From assembly GCA_049325275.1 (NCBI GenBank), contig JBMOLU010000085.1, forward strand, positions 62,001-126,000: a DNA stretch of 64,000 nucleotides. Direction: 5' to 3'. Below the pieces are notes generated by a model that did not search any database, had not been told where the DNA came from, and saw only the letters and a program-made list of their open reading frames with translations. Below are positions 7,263 through 15,451 of this stretch, in pieces; position 1 is the first letter of the stretch, and each line of letters opens with the position of its first letter. Made by a program: the position numbers and the translations under genes. This stretch comes from CAIQJJ01 sp049325275 (GTDB lineage Bacteria; Chloroflexota; Anaerolineae; Anaerolineales; UBA4823).

Positions 7263-10200
7263 ATGAAATGCCCAAAATGTCATTCCTGGCAGTTCGAAAC
7301 CGGCACACCCTGTCCTTCGTGTGGTTTTCAGGGAGACGCGTCGCTGATCGAGCAGTTGGGCCATCTCGACTTTCTGTTGGGGGAAATCGGCGGTTGGGTT
7401 GCGGTGCCGATCAAGCAACGCAGCGATTTGCACGAGCAGTACACGCGGCAACGGCGGGAAATCGAACGCAAGTTGGGGATATTACCGCCGGTATTAAACG
7501 CAGCCGAGGCGCAGGCAGCCCAGTTGAAGTTGAAACAGGTCCGTTATGTCTTGAAAAGCATCCCGGCTTACTTCGAGCCGCGCGGCGTTCAGATTCCCGC
7601 CGAATTGGCCGAAGTGCTGGGCGCGGAAGCCGAGCAACTGAAACAGGGCCTGCTCGACGCCCCCGAGGTTGCCCCAATCCCCAACGAGCAATTGACGCTG
7701 GCCTGCTACCGCTACCTCAAGCAAACGGTCGATGAATGGCTGTCGCAAGGCCGCCTGCCCGATACGCCTGCCCTGCAAGAAGCGCTAGCATCCATCGAGA
7801 AATGGCTCATCGACCTGGAAGTGCGCCTGGGGCTGCGGGTCGCAGCGCCGCCCAGGCCAAAACCCGCCCCGACGGCCCCCAAAAAACCGGTCCCAACCGT
7901 GCCTTCCGGCGCCCCGCAAGCCCCTGTCACAACGCCTGCGCCCCTGCCGCGCCAACCGTGGACGTGGGATCGCCTGTGGGATACGCTGCTTGCGGAACGT
8001 ACCCTGCACGCCATGCTTTTCCTGGGTGTGGGCTTACTGGTTGCCGCGGCCGTTTCGTTGATCGTCTGGAACTGGACTGCCTTTCCTCCACTGGCGCAGG
8101 TCGGTTTTCTGGCGCTCTTCACGGCTACCTTCTACGGCCTGGGCTGGTACGTGCGCGTCCAGCTCAAGCTGCGCGGGTCAGGCATCGCCTTGAGCGCTTT
8201 CGCCTCGCTGTTGGTGCCGCTCGAAATCTACGCCATCTACCTTTCGGGAGGCTTTCCGGCAGAACGGTGGCCCGAGGTCTGGTGGGGGGCATCGCTGATG
8301 TGCCTGCTGGCCTATATCGCCACCACGCTGTTGATCCAGGCCGAGTTTTTCGGGTACCTGGTGGGGCTGGCTGGCGGCAGCCTGTTATGCGCCACCCTGC
8401 AACTCTTAGGCGTCGAAACGGCCCTCTGGCAAATGGGCCTGGGCGCCTACATCCTGGCGCTCGGCCTGTTGGCCGAACTGTTCTTCCGCCCCGGCCGTGA
8501 ACGGTGGAAGGTGCTGGCCTCGCCGTTATGGCTGCTGTCGCTGATCGCTGGCGCGGTGCTTTTGGTGTGGAATTTCGCGCTCGGGCTGACGGCCTGGCGC
8601 GATGACCTGAATTTCCGTACGGCGTTAGCGCTGACCTGGTGGCAGGGCGGCGTTCTGTATGCCTTCGCCGCCAGCCGGGCCCGCAGCCGCACGTTTACGT
8701 TGGCAGCGGCCACCATCTTCCCGGTAGCCGCCCTGATCACGCAGGCTGCCGTTTTCCCGCGGCTGGAAGTGGGCGCTACCTGGTATGCCCTGGGGTTGGC
8801 TCTGCTGGCGCCAGGCTACCTGGCGTTCAGCCGCTGGAACCAGGAACCGATCAACCGCGAGATCGCCCGCTGGATCGGCGTGCTGTTAATCGTCGTCCCG
8901 GCGATTTGGGCGTTCTTCAACGTCAACGTAGCCAGCATCGTCCATCCGTTGCTGGGTGTTACGGTGGTCCTGGCGAGCCGCTGGTGGCAGCGCCCGCAGC
9001 TTTTGTACGCGGCCAGCCTGTTGTTCCTGCTCGGCAGTGCGGCCTTCGTTGCCGCCCGCGGCCTACCTCTGGGACAGATCGGCCTGGCCTGGGGACTGCT
9101 GGCGATCGCCCTCATCACGGCCGGCAACCTGGCAGGAAGCGGAAAAAAGGCCGGCGAAACATCGTTCCCCCGGCCGCTCTACTTCTCAGGGTGGTTTGCC
9201 GCGCTGCTCTGCCTGCTACCGCCGCTCGTCTTCTTCGATGGTGGCCTGCTGGCTTACGCGCTTGGCAACTGGACGGCGCTCAATGGCTGGCTGGCCCTGC
9301 TGCAACACGAAGGAAAGCTGGTCTTCACCCCGCGTCGTTTCATCTCCACGGTCCCCTTCCAGTGGTTGGCGGCCACCGCCCTGCCGTTGTGGGCCTGGCA
9401 GTCCTGGCGCAACGCGCACCCCGCTTGGCTGCCCCTGGCGCTGGTGAGCCTGCTGCTGGCGTGGGCACTGCTCGGCTGGAGCCGCTGGCTGCGTCGAACG
9501 GCAGCGCCCTATGCGGTTCCCTGGTACCGGGTAGGAGAAGTCTGCGCCGCGCTGACCTTCTTTTTGACGATCGGCGAAAGCCAACAATGGGCCGCGGCGC
9601 TGCTGTCTGGCCTGGCAGCCTACTACTTCAGCGCGGCGGTGCTCGAAGCGCAAAGCCTGCTTCTTTGGCCGGCCAGCCTGCTCTTCCCGCTTGGGTTATG
9701 CCTGGCGCTCGATCTGGCGTGGTTGCGACCGGAGGCGCAGCCGATCGTGCTCGGGCTGGTTGCGCTGGCATACGCCACCGGGGCGCAGGCACTCGAACGC
9801 TGGCGGCGCTGGCCGCGCAGCTTTTTGCTGCCGGTGTACCGTTCGCTGTACGTAATCGGCCCGTTCTCCCTGGCGCTCAGCTTGTTCGATACGCTGCGCT
9901 TTGCCCTGTCTCGTTGGGAAATACCCGATGCACCGCTCATATGGTCGGCAGGCACGGCGCTGGTCTTGGCGGTCGTTTTCGCCCTGCGCGCCTGGTGGCT
10001 GCGCAATCGCTTCGACGGCTACCTGGCGACCTGGCTGGGCGCGCTGGCCTGCGGGCTGGCCGCCTCTGGGTACAGCCATGGGACGGGGCGCTCGACCGTG
10101 GCCGCCGCGCTGGCCGCCTGGGGATATGTGCTGCTGGAACGTGCCATCAGCCGGCCCTATAAGGCCTGGAAGCCGAACCGTGTGCTGCTGCTTCTGTTCC

Positions 10201-12992
10201 GCTGGCCGCTGATTACGTCTGCCTGGTTGATCTCGGCCGGCGTGCTCGGCCTGGCCGTGGTGCGCAACTTGATTCTGTTGCGGGGCACGACTCCAGCCTG
10301 GTGGGCCGTGGTTGCCCTGTGGCTGATCGTGGCTTTGTACGTCTTTCTCGCCTGGCGCTACCATCGCTGGCGCGCGGCACAGGTTTTCGTATACATTGCA
10401 GCCGGGCTGGCCTTCATCCCCTGGACGCTGATGATCTGGCTGATCTGGCCCAGGTACGGCATCCCCGAATACGGTGAGGGCTGGGCCGTGCTGGCCGTTC
10501 TGGAATGGCTGATCGGGGCGCTGCTGGCTGCCCGCGCCGGCTGGGGCGGCAACATCCGCTTGCAGCAGCGGGCGTACGCCTGGCAGGCGGTTGCCCACAC
10601 GGCCATGCCGGGGGCGCTGCTCTTCAGCATGGGCAAGCCCAAATGCGCCGCCTTTGCACTCGGCCTGGGCGTGGCCTTCTACCTGGCCTGTACATGGTAC
10701 GACCGGCGCCTGGACGCCAAGCGCGCCGACGAACGCTTCTTGTACGTCGTCGCCTTGATCCTGCCGCTTTGGGCCAGCGCCATCACAGGCACGTACTTTC
10801 CGTTCGCCGGGGTGCGCCACTACGCCGTGCTGCTGCTGGCCTTTTCGCTGCCTGCCCTGGGAATTGGGCGCTGGCTGGCAACCCGACAGCCGAACTACCG
10901 CAAGCCGTTCTACTGGCTGGCATATTTGATCTTGCTGCCCGGCACGCTGCTGGCGGTGACCGATGCCTGGCTGCTGGTGGGCGCATTCCTCCTGTGCACG
11001 CTGGTGGGCGGGTTGTCCGCCTGGCTCTTCCGTCGGCCCTTGTGGGTTTATCCGAGTATGTTGACCCTTACGCTGGCCTGGTCGATTACGCTTTGGCAGT
11101 GGCAGGTCTCGGGCAGCCAAGGCGGCTGGGGGATGGTGGCGCTGGCGGCCTGCTTCTTGCTGGCCGGGCGGGCCATCCACCAGATCGCTGCCATGCGGCA
11201 GAACGACGGCCTGCGCCAATACGCCACGCCTTTGGTTGTCGGCGGGCTGGCGCTCGGCACGCTCTCGCTCTGGCCATCGGGCGCCGATTCGCTCGGCGTC
11301 CTGTTCGCCTACGCCGGCGTGGCGATGTTGTACGCCTTTTGCGCCTTCTGGCTGCGCAAAGCCGTTTTCCTGGCCCCGGCGGTGTTCCTGGCAGGCATTG
11401 CTTACCTGGCGCTCCTCGACCTCTGGCGACCGCCCGATTACGGCCTGGCGCTGTGGCCTTGGATCGTCGCCACCCTGGCCGCCGCCATCGGCCTGGACCG
11501 GGCCTATGCCGGTGGACAGCGCTTCCCATGGAATGAGCCGATGCGTTGGCCGGAGGTGCTGGGAGAATACATCTGGAAGTGGTGGGCCTTCCCCTTTTAC
11601 ACGGCCGCTTTTACGGCCGCAGCCTTGAGCAGCCGCTTGACCGAAAGCCATGCCCTCGCTGCGCTCAACTGGCTGCTGGCCGGGGCCGTTTACGGGCTGG
11701 CAATTTACCTGTTCCGCCGCCGCTTCTGGGTGTTGGCCTGCGCTACAACCCTGCAACTGGCCGCGCTGTCTGCGCTGCTGGCACGCAGCAGCGAAGGCAA
11801 CATCACCCAACTGGCGCTGTACTTCGCACCGCTCACGTGGGCCACGCTGTTCATCGGCTTGTGGCTGGAAGATCGCCTGGCAGAAGGCGCCCCATTCGGT
11901 GCAGCGCTGTTGACAGGCTGGTCGCGGCCCTTGTATTTGCTGGTGCTGGTCGATATCTGCCTGATGCAAGGCGCAGCCACGTTCAGCCCGCATGCGCTTT
12001 CCCCCTGGGTGACGCTTTCGAACGCCCTGGTCGCCGCGCTGCTGGCATTCTGGTGGCTGTTGGGTGGGCTGGCCTACCTGGCGTTGGGCACCGGGGCTTT
12101 TGCAGCCGTGCAGGGCCTGTCCTGGAACCAGGCGGATGCGTTCGTGTGGCCGTGGGCTTTTTCGCTCCTGGTCTTGGCCTACGGCCTGTGCGGCTACATG
12201 CTGCGCTACGCACGCACGGCGTCCACGCAGCCGCCGCGGGCCTGGGCGCAGGTGTGGGAAAAGCCGCTGGTGCACAGCGGCTGGGTGCTTTCTGCCTGGA
12301 GCCTGGCGCTGGCCGTCGCTTTGAGCCTGAATTTAGGCCCGATCTTCACGCGCGCCCTGCTGGGCCTTAGCCTGCTGGACGGCGAAACGACGCGCCAGGT
12401 GCAAATGGGCATCGGTGTGCTGGCCGTGTTGGGAATTTTCTACCTGACGGCTGCCATCGTGGAGCGCTACCGCCAGCTGGCCTATGGCGCCGTGGCCTTG
12501 CTGCTGGCCGCATGGAGCCTGGAATGGCTGCTGGTGTGGGGCCAGCGCGAAGTCCAATGGTATGTGCTGCCGGCCGGGCTGTACCTGCTGGCCATCAGCT
12601 ATTTCGAGTGGACACGCGGTGGGGAAGACGGCAAGTCCCTGGCGCGCTGGCTCGATCGCGCCGCCCTGCTGCTCCTGCTCGGATCGGTTTTCTGGCAGTC
12701 GTTGGGCGACCTGGGCGGCCGCTATGCCCTGCTGATGGGCGTCGAATGCCTGCTCGCAGTCTGGTGGGGCAGCGCCCGGCGCTTGCGGCGATTCCTGTAC
12801 ATCGGTGTGGCCGGGATGACGCTGAATGTCTTCGGCCAGTTGATCGACCCACTCCTTTCAGCCAACCGTTGGATCGTCTTTGCCTTTGTCGGGAGCATCC
12901 TGCTGGTGCTGGCTATCCTGATCGAACGGCGGCGTGAAACCGTCCTCAAACTGTCGGCCGACGTGAGAAAACAACTGGAGGGGTGGGAATGA
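7263..12992 (+). CDS. Giant zinc-ribbon polytopic membrane protein, unknown function
   Basis: A 1909-residue protein. The N-terminus is a zinc ribbon with two CxxC pairs (CPKCHSW and CPSCGF). About 200 mostly helical residues follow, then a Pro/Ala-rich linker near residues 200-240. The rest is almost unbroken hydrophobic helices rich in Trp and Leu, by eye around fifty membrane spans. The layout recalls the large actinobacterial membrane proteins called SCO7613-type or the DUF2157 group, but this is recollection, not a search result. ATG 7263 is chosen because it follows a clear GGGAGG site; the frame stays open to 7197. The stop overlaps the next gene (ATGA), so the two are translationally coupled. 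Several long antisense frames are composition artefacts. Confidence 0.85.
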   Translation: MKCPKCHSWQFETGTPCPSCGFQGDASLIEQLGHLDFLLGEIGGWVAVPIKQRSDLHEQYTRQRREIERKLGILPPVLNAAEAQAAQLKLKQVRYVLKSIPAYFEPRGVQIPAELAEVLGAEAEQLKQGLLDAPEVAPIPNEQLTLACYRYLKQTVDEWLSQGRLPDTPALQEALASIEKWLIDLEVRLGLRVAAPPRPKPAPTAPKKPVPTVPSGAPQAPVTTPAPLPRQPWTWDRLWDTLLAERTLHAMLFLGVGLLVAAAVSLIVWNWTAFPPLAQVGFLALFTATFYGLGWYVRVQLKLRGSGIALSAFASLLVPLEIYAIYLSGGFPAERWPEVWWGASLMCLLAYIATTLLIQAEFFGYLVGLAGGSLLCATLQLLGVETALWQMGLGAYILALGLLAELFFRPGRERWKVLASPLWLLSLIAGAVLLVWNFALGLTAWRDDLNFRTALALTWWQGGVLYAFAASRARSRTFTLAAATIFPVAALITQAAVFPRLEVGATWYALGLALLAPGYLAFSRWNQEPINREIARWIGVLLIVVPAIWAFFNVNVASIVHPLLGVTVVLASRWWQRPQLLYAASLLFLLGSAAFVAARGLPLGQIGLAWGLLAIALITAGNLAGSGKKAGETSFPRPLYFSGWFAALLCLLPPLVFFDGGLLAYALGNWTALNGWLALLQHEGKLVFTPRRFISTVPFQWLAATALPLWAWQSWRNAHPAWLPLALVSLLLAWALLGWSRWLRRTAAPYAVPWYRVGEVCAALTFFLTIGESQQWAAALLSGLAAYYFSAAVLEAQSLLLWPASLLFPLGLCLALDLAWLRPEAQPIVLGLVALAYATGAQALERWRRWPRSFLLPVYRSLYVIGPFSLALSLFDTLRFALSRWEIPDAPLIWSAGTALVLAVVFALRAWWLRNRFDGYLATWLGALACGLAASGYSHGTGRSTVAAALAAWGYVLLERAISRPYKAWKPNRVLLLLFRWPLITSAWLISAGVLGLAVVRNLILLRGTTPAWWAVVALWLIVALYVFLAWRYHRWRAAQVFVYIAAGLAFIPWTLMIWLIWPRYGIPEYGEGWAVLAVLEWLIGALLAARAGWGGNIRLQQRAYAWQAVAHTAMPGALLFSMGKPKCAAFALGLGVAFYLACTWYDRRLDAKRADERFLYVVALILPLWASAITGTYFPFAGVRHYAVLLLAFSLPALGIGRWLATRQPNYRKPFYWLAYLILLPGTLLAVTDAWLLVGAFLLCTLVGGLSAWLFRRPLWVYPSMLTLTLAWSITLWQWQVSGSQGGWGMVALAACFLLAGRAIHQIAAMRQNDGLRQYATPLVVGGLALGTLSLWPSGADSLGVLFAYAGVAMLYAFCAFWLRKAVFLAPAVFLAGIAYLALLDLWRPPDYGLALWPWIVATLAAAIGLDRAYAGGQRFPWNEPMRWPEVLGEYIWKWWAFPFYTAAFTAAALSSRLTESHALAALNWLLAGAVYGLAIYLFRRRFWVLACATTLQLAALSALLARSSEGNITQLALYFAPLTWATLFIGLWLEDRLAEGAPFGAALLTGWSRPLYLLVLVDICLMQGAATFSPHALSPWVTLSNALVAALLAFWWLLGGLAYLALGTGAFAAVQGLSWNQADAFVWPWAFSLLVLAYGLCGYMLRYARTASTQPPRAWAQVWEKPLVHSGWVLSAWSLALAVALSLNLGPIFTRALLGLSLLDGETTRQVQMGIGVLAVLGIFYLTAAIVERYRQLAYGAVALLLAAWSLEWLLVWGQREVQWYVLPAGLYLLAISYFEWTRGGEDGKSLARWLDRAALLLLLGSVFWQSLGDLGGRYALLMGVECLLAVWWGSARRLRRFLYIGVAGMTLNVFGQLIDPLLSANRWIVFAFVGSILLVLAILIERRRETVLKLSADVRKQLEGWE

Positions 12993-13543
12993 AGGAAAAG
13001 CTGCGCCGCTGGCGGCACGCTTGGATCGCCCTGGTTTTGGTGGCCTTCAACGGCCTGGCCTGGTTGGGTGCGGCCCCGCTGACGGCCCTGCCGCAGGCAG
13101 AACCGCGCCTGGCCCCCGAAATCGCCCGATTCCGTGACGACTTGTGGTCGGGGCAGCACGCCGGCGAAACATTCCACCTCGTCATTACCGACCAGATGGC
13201 GTCGGAGGCCATCGCCTGGTTCGTGACCAGGCACGAGGAAATTCCCTTCAGCCACCCCTGGGTGAACTTCACCCCCCAGGGCGTCACAGGGCGCGGGCTG
13301 GTACATTTGCTGGGATTGCGCAGCGAAGTGTATGGTGTTGTGATGCTTTCGATGAACGGCGAGGCGCCCGTCGTCACCCTACGCGAACTCGGCGTTGCCG
13401 GTGCCAAGGCCCCGGCAGCCATTGTGGGCACGATAACGACTGAACTCAACAAACAGGCCGGCGCGGTAAGGGATTTACCGATGACGATCACACGCCTGGA
13501 ATTGCAAAACGGCCAGCTGGTGATAGAAGGGGTCTATAAGTGA
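12989..13543 (+). CDS. Small membrane-anchored protein, unknown function
   Basis: 184 residues with a basic start (MKEKLRRWRHAW), one hydrophobic segment at about residues 11-30 (signal anchor or uncleaved signal peptide) and an extracytoplasmic remainder. The middle reads FHLVITDQMASEAIAWFV, PWVNFTPQGVTGRG and a C-terminal LQNGQLVIEG. This pattern of a helix followed by beta strands resembles lipid-binding-type folds such as DUF2140/YpmS, but I do not claim membership. It overlaps the giant membrane-protein gene by four bases, so the two probably act together at the membrane. Confidence 0.75.
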   Translation: MKEKLRRWRHAWIALVLVAFNGLAWLGAAPLTALPQAEPRLAPEIARFRDDLWSGQHAGETFHLVITDQMASEAIAWFVTRHEEIPFSHPWVNFTPQGVTGRGLVHLLGLRSEVYGVVMLSMNGEAPVVTLRELGVAGAKAPAAIVGTITTELNKQAGAVRDLPMTITRLELQNGQLVIEGVYK

Positions 13544-13544
13544 G

Positions 13545-13573
13545 TTGAAGGTTTCGCCAGGAAGGGGTAAACT
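13545..13573 (+). promoter_or_regulatory. Candidate promoter for the aroQ operon
   Basis: TTGAAG (13545-13550), a 17-base spacer and TAAACT (13568-13573) lie just after the preceding stop. aroQ at 13613 has a GGAGG site about 5 bases before its ATG. Confidence 0.45.
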
Positions 13574-13612
13574 TGCAACTTGCAACCTATCAACGCTTAC
13601 GATGGAGGTACC

Positions 13613-14053
13613 ATGACAGCCATACTCATTCTCCACGGCCCCAACCTGAATTTGCTGGGCACGCGCGAACCGGGAGTCTACGGCAGCGTGACGATGGAAG
13701 AAATCAACCGGCGCTTGGCAGCGCTGGGCGATGAACTCGGCGTGGAAGTTCGCTGCGCCCAGTCGAACCATGAGGGCGAATTGATCGACCTGCTGCAAGA
13801 GGCCCGTACATGGGCCGATGGGGTGATCATCAATCCGGGCGGATACACGCATACCTCCGTCGCCATCCGAGACGCCGTGGCAGCCGTCGGCTTACCCACC
13901 GTCGAAGTCCACCTTTCCAATGTCCATGCCCGCGAGGAGTTTCGCCGCCACTCGTACATCGCCCCAGCCTGCCTGGCGCAGATCGCCGGTTTCGGTTGGC
14001 GTTCGTATGTGCTGGCACTGCGTGGGCTGGTCGAAAAAGTCAACGAGAAATGA
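13613..14053 (+). CDS. aroQ: Type II 3-dehydroquinate dehydratase
   Basis: Cytoplasmic dodecameric-type enzyme that dehydrates 3-dehydroquinate to 3-dehydroshikimate. Recognisable blocks: LHGPNLNLLGTREPGVYG (including the catalytic Tyr and the lid Arg), QSNHEGELIDLLQEA, INPGGYTHTSVAIRDA, EVHLSNVHAREEFRRHSYIAP and the final GFGWRSYVLALRGL. All catalytic residues are present and the 146-aa length is normal. ATG 13613 is taken because of the strong ribosome site; the open frame extends 33 bases further upstream. The stop overlaps the next ATG (ATGA). It complements aroC and aroKB located 6-9 kb upstream. Confidence 0.95.
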   Translation: MTAILILHGPNLNLLGTREPGVYGSVTMEEINRRLAALGDELGVEVRCAQSNHEGELIDLLQEARTWADGVIINPGGYTHTSVAIRDAVAAVGLPTVEVHLSNVHAREEFRRHSYIAPACLAQIAGFGWRSYVLALRGLVEKVNEK

Positions 14054-14799
14054 AACTTTCCCCTCACTGCTACGCCGTTTTAGGTATGGCTTATTGCCCA
14101 CCCTGGGCTGTCAACGCCGGGTTTATCGCCGGTGAGCACACGACGCTGGTCGTCGATGCCGGCCCGCACGCCCAGGGAGCAGCCACGCTGTTTGGCTATG
14201 CCGGCGCCGTTCGTCCGGGCAACAACTTGCGCCTGCTCAATACCGAGCGCCACCTCGATCACATCGGCGGGAACGCTTACTTTCACACCCGTGGCGTAGA
14301 AAGCTACGGTCACCCGGCCATCCGGCGCAGCGACGCCGAACTGGCCGCCAGCATCGCCGAGTGCAATGCCTGCATCCCCGGCCGCGTGCGGCGCAACGCC
14401 CAGGAGGCCGCCTTGATCTTTGCGGGCACACACATCGCCAATCCCACGCACGCCCTCGGCAACGAGGCCAGCTTCGACCTGGGCGGCGGCATCGAAGTGC
14501 AGATCATCCCCACCCCCGGGCACACGCCCACCAACCTTTCGGCCTGGCTGCTCGAAGAAGGGGTGCTATACTGCGGCGACACGTTGCTCAATGGCTACAT
14601 TCCCAACCTCGAAGGCGGCACGCCGGACGACTGGCGCATCTGGTTGGCTTCGCTGGAGCAGATCGCCAGCCTGGCGCCAACCACCATCGTTCCCGGGCAC
14701 GGCTGGGTGTTGCAAGGCGAAGCCATCGAGCAAGAAATGGACCGCATCGGAAAAATCCTGAAGCAGGCCATCAGCCATGGAAAGGCGCCCACCGTATGA
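14050..14799 (+). CDS. Metallo-beta-lactamase-fold hydrolase with an altered first metal motif
   Basis: A 249-aa single-domain MBL-fold protein translated from an ATG overlapping the aroQ stop. The metal-binding motif usually written HxHxDH reads ERHLDH here, so Glu replaces the first His. The later ligands appear intact: PTPGHTP, CGDTLL and VPGHGW. The N-terminal strand pattern (NAGFIAGEHTTLVVDAGP) is normal for the fold. Members hydrolyse thioesters, lactones, phosphodiesters or glutathione adducts; the substrate cannot be told. It is sandwiched by four-base overlaps between aroQ and a flavodoxin-like gene, so the three are co-translated. Confidence 0.85.
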   Translation: MKLSPHCYAVLGMAYCPPWAVNAGFIAGEHTTLVVDAGPHAQGAATLFGYAGAVRPGNNLRLLNTERHLDHIGGNAYFHTRGVESYGHPAIRRSDAELAASIAECNACIPGRVRRNAQEAALIFAGTHIANPTHALGNEASFDLGGGIEVQIIPTPGHTPTNLSAWLLEEGVLYCGDTLLNGYIPNLEGGTPDDWRIWLASLEQIASLAPTTIVPGHGWVLQGEAIEQEMDRIGKILKQAISHGKAPTV

Positions 14800-15395
14800 A
14801 CGTCTCGATCGTCCTGGCCCACCCCAACCCGCACAGCTTCAACCATGCCATCGCACAAGCCGCCTGCCAGCAACTCGAGCAAAACGGCCACACCGTCGCC
14901 TTTCACGACCTGCACGCCGAAGGCTTTGTCCCGCTCCTGCCTGCCGAAGAGTTCTCCAAAGAGGCAACGCTCTCCGAAGAAATCGAGGCACACTGTCGCG
15001 AAGTCGCCAGCGCCGACGGCATCATCATCGTTCATCCCAACTGGTGGGGCATGCCGCCGGCTATTCTCAAAGGCTGGATCGATCGGGTTCTGCGCCCTGG
15101 GGTGGCTTACGAGTTTCTCGCAGGTGATAGCGGCGAAGGGGTGCCGCGCGGACTGTTGAAAGCCAGGGCGGCCCTCGTCTTCAACACCGCCAACACTTCG
15201 GCGGCCCGCGAGGAGAATGTTTTCGGCGACCCTCTGGAACGCATCTGGAAAGACTGCATCTTCGGGTTGTGCGGCGTCAGCCGCGTATACCGGCAGATGT
15301 TCCGCATCGTCGTGACGAGCAGCCCGGCGCAGCGCCAGGCCTGGTTGGCAGAAACAAAAAATATAACCGGGCGATATTTTCCGCCGAACGGCTAG
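14796..15395 (+). CDS. NAD(P)H-quinone oxidoreductase / flavodoxin-fold family
   Basis: 199-aa flavodoxin-fold protein of the NQO/MdaB/KefF group, predicted to bind FAD or FMN and reduce quinones in the cytoplasm. Features: first strand and phosphate loop VLAHPNPHSFNHAIA, ADGIIIVHPNWWGMPPAILKGWIDRVL (the typical Trp-Trp/Met-Pro substrate loop), and a KARAALVFNTAN strand. The start ATG overlaps the stop of the MBL-fold gene. Near the C-terminus ITGRYFPPNG is ordinary. Whether it detoxifies quinones or serves a specific pathway is not visible. Confidence 0.85.
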   Translation: MNVSIVLAHPNPHSFNHAIAQAACQQLEQNGHTVAFHDLHAEGFVPLLPAEEFSKEATLSEEIEAHCREVASADGIIIVHPNWWGMPPAILKGWIDRVLRPGVAYEFLAGDSGEGVPRGLLKARAALVFNTANTSAAREENVFGDPLERIWKDCIFGLCGVSRVYRQMFRIVVTSSPAQRQAWLAETKNITGRYFPPNG

Positions 15396-15413
15396 GACGG
15401 GCGTGACTTTCGG

Positions 15414-15419
15414 TATAAT
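15414..15419 (+). promoter_or_regulatory. Consensus -10 box (TATAAT) before the M1 peptidase gene
   Basis: A perfect TATAAT lies 33 bases before the ATG at 15452, within the only gap after the preceding gene. The following bases (tgggcc) match those after the -10 box at 42085. No good -35 hexamer is visible. Confidence 0.5.
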
Positions 15420-15451
15420 TGGGCCATCCAGACCCATCCATCCCCGCAACC

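Noticed and set aside
9696..12275. Long minus-strand frame (859 codons) opposite the giant membrane-protein gene
   Set aside because: Gln/Arg/Gly/Pro-rich translation with no domain or start signal; it is the antisense shadow of a GC-rich hydrophobic gene.
13810..14049. 80-codon upstream extension of the MBL-fold gene
   Set aside because: It overlaps aroQ in another frame; the ATGA overlap at 14050 gives a normal protein start.
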